From Pseudomonadota bacterium (lineage in GTDB: Bacteria; Pseudomonadota; Gammaproteobacteria; Pseudomonadales; Moraxellaceae), in the NCBI GenBank assembly GCA_021781515.1, contig JAJXWR010000008.1:1-50366 (forward strand): a stretch of 50,366 nucleotides of DNA. Reading direction: 5' to 3'. Of the stretch, positions 9,247 to 16,140 are shown piece by piece (the stretch's first letter is position 1; each line of letters opens with the position of its first letter). The notes under the pieces are model-generated. The model had not been told where the DNA came from, did not search any database, and saw nothing but the letters and a program-made list of their open reading frames with translations. Made by a program: the position numbers and the translations under genes.

Positions 9247-9274
9247 TAACGAAATAATAAAATATTTCTCATTA
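9247..9274 (-). promoter_or_regulatory. Candidate autoregulatory operator of the hipB-type gene
   Basis: An imperfect inverted repeat, TAAC-GAAATA then TATTTC-TCATTA with a 6-nt A/T centre, lies 41-68 nt before the hipB ATG. XRE antitoxins commonly repress their own promoter through such repeats. A TATAGT sequence nearer the gene, at about 9233-9238 on the minus strand, could be the -10. Inference from position and symmetry. Confidence 0.4.
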
Positions 9275-9392
9275 GAACCTCTTTATTGGACTTATTGCAC
9301 AAAAATTACATAAAAAGTCCTCTATAACGGTATTATTGTAAAAGTTAATCGCCTAAAATGGATGCAAATTACGAAACGGGGATAACCTTTTT

Positions 9393-9497
9393 TTATGCCT
9401 GTCTCTGTTTCGGTCGCTTTCTCCTGAGCAGTTGATCATGCAAACCCGTTGCCTGCAAACCCGCATAAATACTGAAATCCCTGTTGTGAGTGCTCAC
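9393..9497 (-). CDS. Small open frame (34 residues) after a transposase relic
   Basis: A GTG at 9497 with GGGGAGG six bases upstream opens a 34-codon frame ending KRPKQRQA at a TAA. The GTG overlaps the stop of the preceding transposase-like fragment (GTGA). The strong ribosome site is the only support; the sequence resembles no family I recognise and the basic tail might be part of the mobile-element relic. It could equally be chance. Confidence 0.2.
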   Translation of the reverse strand: MSTHNRDFSIYAGLQATGLHDQLLRRKRPKQRQA

Positions 9498-9700
9498 GAG
9501 GCACCTCCCCGGAACATCGCCAAATCGTAATTGTTCAGTACCCCCCGCCGTGCAGATAGCGGCGGAAGCGTTGCACCGGTACGAGCAGCACGAATGACGC
9601 TAGCCATATAGGTGAAGGAAGAGGCACAGCGCAGGCGGCAAGTATCAATGACACTGGCCAGTAGCAGCCAGGGAACGGCTGCCGGTTTTCGTTTTAGTAC
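9494..9700 (-). mobile_element. Transposase C-terminal fragment, IS66-like
   Basis: On the minus strand a stop-free frame reads PWLLLASVIDTCRLRCASSF, then YMASVIRAARTGATLPPL, ending at a TGA at 9496-9494. Leucine-rich text of the form LLASVIDTCR...VIRAARKG..LPPLP closes a group of IS66-like transposases. The upstream part of the gene is absent: near 9700 it meets a different element (IS5-type) on the other strand. No inverted repeats were identified. The family name is from memory and moderately sure; that it is a relic is clearer. Confidence 0.4.
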
Positions 9701-9709
9701 CGTAGGAAA

Positions 9710-10053
9710 ATCGGCGGAACAAAGACCCCTAGACAGAGCGCCGAGATTACGCTGGCCATTCCGTTGATAGAAAGTATTGATACAAAGGCGTGTTTGGCAG
9801 ACAAAGGGTACGATTCAAATGAGTTTCGTGATTGGCTTCAGGTAAAAAAATCAAGGTCGTCATTCCTCCAAAATTGAACAGAAAATCACCTATACCCTGT
9901 GATTACTTGCATTACAAGGATTGCCATGTGGTAGAATGTACCTTCGGTGCTCTCAAATACTTTCGCCGCATTGCCTCTCGGTTTGAGAAAAAAGCAATAA
10001 ATTTCACGACAATACTGAACTTTTCAGCAGTTATACGGGGTTACGGTAACTGA
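9710..10053 (+). mobile_element. IS5-family transposase relic (3' part, frameshifted)
   Basis: Two adjoining frames together read as the C-terminal half of an IS5-type DDE transposase. The first contains LADKGYDSNEFRDWL (9798-9842), the second GKKIKVVIPPKLNRK and then ECTFGALKYFRRIASRFEKK, ending in VIRGYGN. The change of frame near 9840 shows a single-base indel. The 5' half and left end are missing. A shorter relic of the same family, with a similar right end, occurs at 43026-43136. No functional transposase is expected. Confidence 0.75.
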
Positions 10054-10077
10054 TGTGCTAAATGTCAACAGAGCCTG

Positions 10078-10236
10078 ATGCATCGGTATCCCTTGACACG
10101 TGCAGTCTGTTACGGCGTAACAAAACGAGCAGTTCTGGAATCCGTGCTTGCGGCTGCGATTTACGACGCAGAACACCACGCAATTGCCAAAACTGGGTCG
10201 GCTGTACAGGTCTGTATACGCATCAGTTGCAATTAG
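10078..10236 (+). CDS. Short open frame of unknown nature
   Basis: A 52-codon frame starts at an ATG at 10078, 25 nt after the IS5 relic, and contains the helix-like text TKRAVLESVLAAAIYDAEHH. Its composition is protein-like, but there is no clear Shine-Dalgarno and no recognised family. It may be the residue of a gene cut by the insertion event, or chance. Confidence 0.2.
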   Translation: MHRYPLTRAVCYGVTKRAVLESVLAAAIYDAEHHAIAKTGSAVQVCIRISCN

Positions 10237-10295
10237 ACAAGGATCTGTTACTAGATAGTGCCTGAACGAAAAGTCATAAAAACCAGAATAACACG

Positions 10296-10526
10296 TTGTA
10301 TTTTAATAAAAAATATCATTTCAGAGCTAAAGAAGATTCTTGGCAGTTTATAGAAACTGTTGAAAAACCGTTGTTGATTCAACAAGCTGCGATGGGTCAG
10401 TTTAATGATTATTGCAATTTTGTACATACGATGATCGGTCTTGAAAATCCTCGATGTGACAATTTGATTGATTTTTATTTAAAATCAACATATTATGAGT
10501 TTTCAGTCCGACACTACATAACATAA
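10296..10526 (+). CDS. AT-rich open frame of unknown function, possibly foreign
   Basis: A 76-codon frame (TTG start) runs through a patch that is much richer in A and T than its neighbours. Codon choice is coherent for an AT-rich genome and the product has normal composition (RAKEDSWQFIETVEKPLLIQ, CDNLIDFYLKSTYYEF). No domain is recognised and no Shine-Dalgarno stands before the TTG. It may be the 3' end of a gene from an AT-rich donor such as a phage or an intracellular bacterium, left between the IS relic and the dinJ-yafQ locus. Confidence 0.3.
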   Translation: MYFNKKYHFRAKEDSWQFIETVEKPLLIQQAAMGQFNDYCNFVHTMIGLENPRCDNLIDFYLKSTYYEFSVRHYIT

Positions 10527-10680
10527 GGACAGCCCAATTCAGATAGCCCATCAGGCTGAAAAAACACTTCGCCATGGCCGATATCATTTGTCTGGCAATC
10601 GGGTCCGACGACGAATTGAACGTGCCGACCAAGCCATATCAGACACTCCAGCAAAGAAGCCGGAACCGCCGAAAATTTCG
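10527..10680. other. Unassigned gap before yafQ
   Basis: No gene, repeat or regulatory site could be supported here. A short plus-strand frame (from about 10574) has no family features. Confidence 0.4.
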
Positions 10681-10961
10681 TCAACCGAATAGCTCGCTGT
10701 GCGAACCAAGGCGAGCCAGCCGCATGGTGTCGGAATCGGATGTGCGGTAGATCAGCAGCAGATCGGGCTTGATGTGACATTCACGGTAGCCTGCCCAATC
10801 GCCGGAAAGGTCGTGATCGCAGTAGCGCGCATCAAGGGGCTGATCAGTCATCAATGCGACCAATACCGACTTGAGTGCGCCAGCAAGCGTGGTGCGGTGA
10901 GTCCCTTGGCCTCGCGCTTGTAGTCGCGTTTGAACGCAGTGGATCGATCAATCGTCCGCAT
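10681..10961 (-). pseudogene. yafQ: YafQ-type mRNA interferase toxin, frameshifted
   Basis: Read in two frames, the locus gives a normal YafQ/RelE-fold toxin. The N-terminal part MRTIDRSTAFKRDYKREAKG starts at an ATG at 10961 that overlaps the dinJ gene by 14 nt; the C-terminal part contains LVALMTDQPLDARYCDHDLS, GDWAGYRECHIKPDLLLIYR and ends LARLGSHSELFG. The span is 281 nt, one short of a whole number of codons, and the frame changes at a CCC run near 10903. YafQ cleaves mRNA on the ribosome; its key histidines near the end (CHIKPD, GSHSELF) are still encoded, so the damage appears to be a single lost base. A sequencing error in the homopolymer is the alternative. Confidence 0.8.
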
Positions 10962-11214
10962 GCAAATCCGCCATCAGACCGTCCACGCTGGCGAACTTCT
11001 TGCCCTTGCCCGCTTCCAGTTCGGTAATAGCCTGTTTGGTCGTGGCGTTGGGCACCTTCACGTCGAACGGCAAACGGCGTTCATCTGCGATGCGTAGCAT
11101 CAGCAAGCGGATGGCATCAGAAATCGACAGGCCCATTGCTTCGAGCGCACTGGCTGCGCGCTCCTTGGTGTTGGTGTCAATGCGGGCGCGGACATAGGTA
11201 TCAGCGGCGCTCAT
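10948..11214 (-). CDS. dinJ: DinJ/RelB-type antitoxin
   Basis: The 88-residue protein begins MSAADTYVRARIDTNTKERA and has the ribbon-helix-helix DNA-binding pattern (ALEAMGLSISDAIRLLMLRI), then a toxin-binding tail. GGAG lies eight bases before the ATG. The gene overlaps the start of yafQ, the usual layout of dinJ-yafQ operons, in which the antitoxin dimer and the complex repress the promoter. A long palindrome over the promoter supports this. The toxin gene downstream is frameshifted, so the antitoxin may now be unpaired. Confidence 0.88.
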   Translation of the reverse strand: MSAADTYVRARIDTNTKERAASALEAMGLSISDAIRLLMLRIADERRLPFDVKVPNATTKQAITELEAGKGKKFASVDGLMADLHADD

Positions 11215-11248
11215 GGCAATTCTCCTTTAACTCTTCAGACACGCTTGC

Positions 11249-11277
11249 ATTGTAGTCGCAATGCGACCACAATACAA
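11249..11277 (-). promoter_or_regulatory. dinJ-yafQ promoter and palindromic operator
   Basis: On the minus strand TTGTAT (11277-11272) and TACAAT (11254-11249) are 17 nt apart, an excellent sigma-70 promoter 35 nt before dinJ. The same bases form a near-perfect 25-bp palindrome, 11249-11273: ATTGT, one base, GTCGCA, centre base, TGCGAC, one base, ACAAT. Overlap of -10, spacer and operator would let DinJ block RNA polymerase directly. Confidence 0.75.
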
Positions 11278-11628
11278 GGCGCATGTGGTGTCGCTAAACA
11301 TCCGTTTATCGGCGCACGAACCCAGCAACGAGCACATCCATGTCTGTAGGGGGTCGCCTCAGATTTCGGAAAACAAAGCACGCTAACAGCAGACCCGCAA
11401 GTTATAGGGATGATGTGCTTTGCCAATTTACCAGTTAGCCAAACCCTCGCCTGACGGCCCCTCTGAACGTCTCGAATATTTCTGCAGTGACTTTGATCCA
11501 CTCTATTTTGACCTTCAAAAAGTCAACAGGAAACTGCGTCATTGGCAAAAACAACAGCAATATCAGAATGATCCTGCTGCGCTTTTTCTTGGGGGGATAT
11601 CACTAGGTGACGCCCCCTGCGCCGACCT
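11278..11628. other. Gap between the dinJ promoter and the next core operon
   Basis: The gap holds a stem-loop at 11591-11617: GGGGG and CCCCC outer arms with an inner TCAC/GTGA stem, close to the end of the minus-strand gene at 11629. It lacks a T run, so it may be a weak terminator or RNA end. A plus-strand open frame (11420-11647) runs into the 3' end of that gene; it has no Shine-Dalgarno or recognisable domain and I do not call it. Confidence 0.4.
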
Positions 11629-12006
11629 TTACAAATGCATCAGGTAAACCCAGGTCACCACGGTCGCCAACACCGATGCCAGCACAATAATTCTGGCCCA
11701 GAATGGCAAACGCCGCTCCTCTTCTGCAAGGTCTGTTTCACTGGCCGTTGCCCCCGCCTCCCTGGAAATTAGCGGCTCTCCATCGAGGCATTCATCCGCC
11801 GGCACGTCAATCAACGGAAAATCTCCGTCAAGTACTGATTTCAGTAATCGCTGCCGTTCCTGGCGAAAATTCACCTCATCCATCAGGCGTTCCTGAAAAG
11901 AAAACGCCAGTTTCAGCAACTGTCGATTACATTGATCCAGTGTTTCCAGGCTAACCCCCCCAGAAACGGGCGAAAAATCCGCCGGTAATTCTGTCACTCC
12001 ACCCAT
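11629..12006 (-). CDS. Hypothetical protein with one C-terminal membrane segment
   Basis: The 125-residue product is acidic in its middle part and ends with a single hydrophobic helix (about residues 104-124, FWARIIVLASVLATVVTWVY), so it is a tail-anchored inner-membrane protein with its bulk in the cytoplasm. No family is recognised. It follows the PP2C phosphatase gene by 25 nt on the same strand and probably shares its transcript with lptG. The helical stretch QLLKLAFSFQERLMDEVNFR might mediate contacts. A link with phosphatase signalling is only suggested by position. Confidence 0.65.
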   Translation of the reverse strand: MGGVTELPADFSPVSGGVSLETLDQCNRQLLKLAFSFQERLMDEVNFRQERQRLLKSVLDGDFPLIDVPADECLDGEPLISREAGATASETDLAEEERRLPFWARIIVLASVLATVVTWVYLMHL

Positions 12007-12031
12007 AAAACCAACCGTATTGTCTATTGTA

Positions 12032-12757
12032 TTATTTTAATTCCGCCTGAATGACAATCAGACTGATATTGTCCCGCCCCCCATGCGTCAACGCAGCCGC
12101 CAGCAATGCCTCTTTAGCCTGTTCAACGCTGTCTCCCTGCATCAACTGTTCAATCATTGCATCCGGAATTTCCGTATACAACCCATCCGTACACAATAAA
12201 TAGCGATCGCCCACCTGTATATCCAGCAATTGCACATCCATGACCAGACGCGGATGCCCTCCTACCGCCCGGGTAATGACACTGCGCAGATCAGCCTGCT
12301 GTTGCAGCAACTCCTCGGCTCCCCCACGGTCTTTCAACTCCTGCCACATGGAATGATCACGGCTGATCTGTGCCAATTTTCCAGAACGTAAGCGATACAG
12401 ACGCGAATCTCCCACCCACAGGCACAACCCCCACACCTGAAAGACCAGCAGGGCAACCACCGTACTGCCCATAGTACGTCCGGCCAGAGAGTCCCGGGCA
12501 TAGTCACGTAACTGCGTATTGACATCAATCAAGGTGTCTTCAAACTGGATCAATCGTTCAGTCACCCCCCCCCGGAAATCCACCTGGGCCAGCGCATGCA
12601 CGATGGCCTTGCTGGCCAGGTCTCCAGCGTCATGCCCACCCATCCCGTCAGCTACCAGCCAGACCCCGGCATCTTCCCGACACAGCAAGGCATCTTCGTT
12701 GATGCGCCGACGTTTGCCCGTGTCAGTAGCCATCGCTACTTGCCAACACAAACTCAT
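12032..12757 (-). CDS. PP2C-family serine/threonine protein phosphatase
   Basis: The 241-residue protein is a complete, soluble bacterial PP2C (Stp/PppA type). Metal-binding and catalytic motifs are visible in order: RRINEDA (with D22), VADGMGGHDAG (D37), GSTVVALL, VGDSRLYRLR, LCTDGLYTEIPD and GGRDNISLIVI. The family removes phosphate from Ser/Thr residues with two Mn or Mg ions and commonly opposes Hanks-type kinases or works with FHA proteins, as in type VI secretion. No kinase gene is in the window, but an FHA-domain cyclase lies 6 kb away. It is followed by the membrane protein gene at 11629 and preceded by lptG (42 nt). Confidence 0.92.
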   Translation of the reverse strand: MSLCWQVAMATDTGKRRRINEDALLCREDAGVWLVADGMGGHDAGDLASKAIVHALAQVDFRGGVTERLIQFEDTLIDVNTQLRDYARDSLAGRTMGSTVVALLVFQVWGLCLWVGDSRLYRLRSGKLAQISRDHSMWQELKDRGGAEELLQQQADLRSVITRAVGGHPRLVMDVQLLDIQVGDRYLLCTDGLYTEIPDAMIEQLMQGDSVEQAKEALLAAALTHGGRDNISLIVIQAELK

Positions 12758-12799
12758 CCCACCCCCATACTTCTCACAAACACCATGACCCTGAATAAT

Positions 12800-13852
12800 T
12801 TATCGCACCCGCAACATAAATACCATTCCAGCACACAAGGCCAGCATTCCCGGCAGCGCAGCCCCCCAGAACGTCGAAAAATGATAAATCAGGCTGGCAA
12901 AACCAAAAAAGTCCTGACCATAACGAAACCCCAGCCCCACAAATACACCACTAATCAAACGCAAGCCCATGGTTACCGAACGTAGTGGTCCGAACAACAT
13001 CGTCGCTGCCAGCAACACCATTACCAGTGTCGCCAGAGGCTGCATCATTTTTTTCCAGAATTCCAGTTGCCAGGAGGCCGACTCCAGGCCCTGCCGCTGT
13101 AAGTAATGCGAATAAGCATACAATTGCGAGGGAGACTGCAATTCCGGTTCGACCGCCGCCATCTGTAAAAATTCCGGGGTCAAGCGGGTAGTCCACAGCG
13201 CCTGAGTCAGTTGTCGACTACTCACCCGCATTGAGGCCGCCACCTGACTCTCCTGCCAGTCGTTCAATTGCCACACCCCGTCATTAAAACGAGCGGTCTG
13301 CGCATGTCCAACAGAGATCAGTACATCTTGCGGATTATAACTATAGAAGTCGACTCCTTGTAACTGCTGCTGTGAACGTACCGCCACAACATGCACAAAC
13401 TGATTGCCCTCCCGGTGCCAGTAGCCACTGACAACGTGCTCTCCCAGCGCCAGGGATTTCAGTGCCTGGGCACGCCGTTCTGCCACCGGCACGACCCATT
13501 GGGCCAGCACCAGACAGGCCGCTGCGAAAAAAACCGCTGGAATGAAGGTATAAAGCACAATACGCAACGGCGACAGCCCGGCCGCACGCATCACCGTCAA
13601 TTCCGAGTGACTGGACAAAATGCCCAATCCCGTCAACACACCAATGAGACAGGCCACCGGAATCATTTCATAAACCGTTCCCGGGATATGCAACATGACC
13701 TGCAACAACGCATCTTTCATATGGTACTGAGCGGACAAGGAATCCAGTTCAGCCAGAAACGAAAACAACAAATCCAGTGCCAGCAGGGCCAGCAATACCC
13801 CAACGATGGCGGACAACACGGTCCATGCCACATAACGCGCCAGTCGATTCAC
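12800..13852 (-). CDS. lptG: LPS export ABC transporter permease LptG
   Basis: The 350-residue product has the YjgP/YjgQ family layout: two N-terminal membrane segments, a third and fourth around IPVACLIGVLTGLGILSSHSELTVMRAAG, a periplasmic beta-jellyroll (about 130-265), and two final segments starting with FGPLRSVTMGLRLISG. The last motif and the start MNRLARYVAWTVL fit LptG rather than LptF. LptG works with LptF and LptB2 to pull LPS from the inner membrane. The GTG start at 13852 has AGGA seven bases upstream, within the end of a small open frame. LptF normally sits directly upstream between lptG and divergent pepA; it is not there. Confidence 0.92.
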   Translation of the reverse strand: MNRLARYVAWTVLSAIVGVLLALLALDLLFSFLAELDSLSAQYHMKDALLQVMLHIPGTVYEMIPVACLIGVLTGLGILSSHSELTVMRAAGLSPLRIVLYTFIPAVFFAAACLVLAQWVVPVAERRAQALKSLALGEHVVSGYWHREGNQFVHVVAVRSQQQLQGVDFYSYNPQDVLISVGHAQTARFNDGVWQLNDWQESQVAASMRVSSRQLTQALWTTRLTPEFLQMAAVEPELQSPSQLYAYSHYLQRQGLESASWQLEFWKKMMQPLATLVMVLLAATMLFGPLRSVTMGLRLISGVFVGLGFRYGQDFFGFASLIYHFSTFWGAALPGMLALCAGMVFMLRVR

Positions 13853-13861
13853 TGCGGTTCC

Positions 13862-13990
13862 TCAGTCTCTGCGCAGGTTCAAATCTGCCAAAAATTCGCT
13901 CACTACCCTGTCATACATACCCTGTCCATAGACAACCCAGTATACAACAGAGCCACCTCCTGTCTCTGCCTGAATGCCATCAAAAATCAT
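13862..13990 (-). CDS. Small open frame just upstream of lptG
   Basis: An ATG at 13990 with GAGG seven bases upstream opens a 42-codon frame: MIFDGIQAETGGGSVVYWVV, then YGQGMYDRVVSEFLADLNLR and a short end. Its TGA (13864-13862) lies inside the Shine-Dalgarno region of lptG, so translation of this frame could expose or mask the lptG start. The product is protein-like but unrecognised. It occupies the place where lptF would end, yet it does not look like the LptF C-terminus. It may be a real leader peptide gene or a degraded gene end. Confidence 0.4.
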   Translation of the reverse strand: MIFDGIQAETGGGSVVYWVVYGQGMYDRVVSEFLADLNLRRD

Positions 13991-14102
13991 CACTAATCCT
14001 CACCAGAGCAGCGTTGGCTACTGTCGTATTTTCAACTCAATAACGGTGGCATTCAGTCGTTTATTCTGGGAAAAAAACCAGATCATGGTAAAATAACTGA
14101 AT

Positions 14103-14145
14103 CAGCCTGTCGCTGAACCTGTCATTGTCGTATGATAACAGGCTG
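14103..14145 (+). promoter_or_regulatory. Inverted repeat upstream of pepA
   Basis: CAGCCTGT (14103-14110) and ACAGGCTG (14138-14145) form a perfect 8-bp inverted repeat with a 27-nt spacer, 38 nt before the pepA start. It could be an operator with two half-sites or an RNA stem in the pepA leader. PepA of E. coli binds DNA and represses its own gene, so an operator is plausible, but nothing here proves it. Confidence 0.35.
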
Positions 14146-14182
14146 AAACCTATATAGCGTTGCCTATTTTTGAGGATCATTC

Positions 14183-15685
14183 ATGCATCTGCACTTGAAA
14201 CCAGTTTCCTTCCTGTCAGAAAAACAATCCGCACTGGTAGTTACCGTAGGCCCTGAACTGCAAATGGACAGCGCTGCCGAGCGCATGAATGAATTCAGCG
14301 ACGGGGCCTTGCTCCGTATCCTGCAAGACTCCGGGTTTGAAGGCAAAGCCGGGCAGACGCTCCCTTTGTATACGCTCCCTGGTCTGCCTTGTGAATGGCT
14401 GATTCTGGCCGGCCGCGGCCCCAGCCATGAATTCAGACGTTCGACACTGATCAAGGTGATTCAGGCCAGTTGCACCGCCCTCAAAGACCTGAAACGCCGC
14501 AGTGCCACCCTGGCGCTGTTCGACCTCTGCCCGGCGGATCTCAACCCCCTGGAAGCCTTTACCCTCAGCGCCCGCCTGACCCTGGAATCGTCATACCAGT
14601 TTCTCGAATGGAAATCCAAACCCACGCCCTCTGTTGCTTTACATGATCTGCACTTCATCATCAGCGACAAATCATTAATGACCAGTTGTAAACAGGCACT
14701 GGACTGGGCGCAGGCAGTCACCGCCGGGGTCACTCTCTGCCGGAACGTCGGCAATCAGCCGGCTAACCGCTGCACGCCCTCGTGGCTGGCTGAACAGGCG
14801 CTGTTGTTGGGTAAGTCCTCAAAAAAACTGAAAGTCAAAGTGCTGGGTGAAGCACAACTGGAAAAACTGGGGGCCGGAGCCTTCCTTGCTGTCACCCGCG
14901 GCAGTGAAGAGGAAGGAAAACTGATCCTCCTGGAGTACCGGGGAGCAGCCGCTGCCCGCTCAAAATCAGTGGATGTTGCACTGGTCGGTAAAGGCATCAC
15001 GTTTGACAGCGGTGGCATTTCTATAAAACCTGCCGCCTCGATGGATGAAATGAAATTTGATATGTGCGGTGCCGCCACCGTGCTCGGGGTTATGCAAACC
15101 CTGATCCGCGCCGAATTGCCTGTCAATGTTGTTGGTGTTCTGGCCTGTGCGGAGAACATGCCTTCGGGCAAAGCCACACGCCCCGGTGATATTGTAACGA
15201 CCCTGTCGGGTAAAACCGTCGAAATTTTAAACACCGATGCCGAAGGTCGACTGGTGCTTTGCGATGCCCTGACCTACACCTTGCAACACTATCAGCCGGA
15301 AAAAATTATCGATATTGCCACACTCACAGGCGCTTGTGTCGTGGCACTCGGCAAAGTCACCACTGGCTTGTTCAGTGATGACGATCTGCTGGCCGAAGAA
15401 CTGACGGAAGCCGGACGTCTGGCACAGGATCCGGCCTGGCGCCTGCCTTTAGGCGGGGATTACCAGGAACTGCTGGACTCTCCCTGTGCGGACATGGCCA
15501 ATATCGGTGGCCCGACGGCCGGTGCCATTACCGCCGCCTCGTTCCTGTCCCGCTTCACGGAAGGAAGTCGCTGGGCGCATTTGGATATTGCCGGTACCGC
15601 CTGGATCAGCGGCGCAAAAAAAACGGCGACGGGTCGCCCCGTTCCCCTGTTGACTGAATTTCTGAAACGCCAGACTCATGCCTGA
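14183..15685 (+). CDS. pepA: Leucyl aminopeptidase (M17), PepA
   Basis: The 500-residue product is a full-length M17 aminopeptidase that releases N-terminal residues from peptides using two Zn or Mn ions; the E. coli homologue also acts as a DNA-binding protein in XerCD recombination and carAB control. The active-site block is visible: VGKGITFDSGGISIKPAASM, then MKFDMCGAATVLG, and NTDAEGRLVLCDALTY with the bicarbonate-binding arginine. The N-terminal macro-like domain spans about residues 1-170. GAGG lies eight bases before the ATG at 14183. It is divergent from lptG and overlaps holC, the standard gammaproteobacterial order pepA-holC-valS. Confidence 0.97.
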   Translation: MHLHLKPVSFLSEKQSALVVTVGPELQMDSAAERMNEFSDGALLRILQDSGFEGKAGQTLPLYTLPGLPCEWLILAGRGPSHEFRRSTLIKVIQASCTALKDLKRRSATLALFDLCPADLNPLEAFTLSARLTLESSYQFLEWKSKPTPSVALHDLHFIISDKSLMTSCKQALDWAQAVTAGVTLCRNVGNQPANRCTPSWLAEQALLLGKSSKKLKVKVLGEAQLEKLGAGAFLAVTRGSEEEGKLILLEYRGAAAARSKSVDVALVGKGITFDSGGISIKPAASMDEMKFDMCGAATVLGVMQTLIRAELPVNVVGVLACAENMPSGKATRPGDIVTTLSGKTVEILNTDAEGRLVLCDALTYTLQHYQPEKIIDIATLTGACVVALGKVTTGLFSDDDLLAEELTEAGRLAQDPAWRLPLGGDYQELLDSPCADMANIGGPTAGAITAASFLSRFTEGSRWAHLDIAGTAWISGAKKTATGRPVPLLTEFLKRQTHA

Positions 15686-16133
15686 AACCTGGTTTTATAT
15701 TCTCGGCCCGGCAACTTCTACCGATCAGGTCTTCATTAGCCTGGCGGAGAAGGCTTGGAAAAAATACAGCAGTCTGTGCATCTGGGCCGATCATCGGCAA
15801 TCCGCCCAGCAGCTTGATGAACTGCTCTGGTCATGGAACCCTGAACTTTTCATCCCGCACAGCCTGTTGGATCAGGATTATCCGCCCAAAAACCCGCCGG
15901 CACTACTTGGCTGGCCCGGTTTGATGCCCCCGGACTGTGCGGTGTTCATCAATATGAGCCAGCACCACTGCCCGGAGTCCTTGCGTTGTACCAGGCTCAT
16001 TGAACTGGTTCCCGACGAGCCGGTGGCACGTACCCGCAAACGTCAGGCATGGACGCTCTACCGGCAACGCGGCTGGCCCGTCGTCAGCCATGAACTGCAC
16101 AACAACCCATCGCCCCCCCCTGCTGGAGTATAA
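15678..16133 (+). CDS. holC: DNA polymerase III subunit chi
   Basis: The 151-residue product matches the chi subunit, which bridges the clamp loader (through psi) and single-strand-binding protein. Typical elements are present: an N-terminal strand ETWFYILG, helix [36 protein letters not shown], and the strand CAVFINMS. The C-terminal basic stretch [20 protein letters not shown] carries the YRQRGW helix common in chi. The start overlaps the pepA stop by 8 nt and valS follows at once, the canonical arrangement. Confidence 0.93.
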   Translation: MPETWFYILGPATSTDQVFISLAEKAWKKYSSLCIWADHRQSAQQLDELLWSWNPELFIPHSLLDQDYPPKNPPALLGWPGLMPPDCAVFINMSQHHCPESLRCTRLIELVPDEPVARTRKRQAWTLYRQRGWPVVSHELHNNPSPPPAGV

Positions 16134-16140
16134 AAACCGT

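Noticed and set aside
11235-11501. 88-codon minus-strand frame beyond dinJ
   Set aside because: It covers the dinJ promoter and operator, has no ribosome site and shows no family features.
11420-11647. Plus-strand open frame of 75 codons opposite the end of the gene at 11629
   Set aside because: No Shine-Dalgarno, TTG start, no recognisable domain, and it runs into a well-supported gene on the other strand and through a hairpin.
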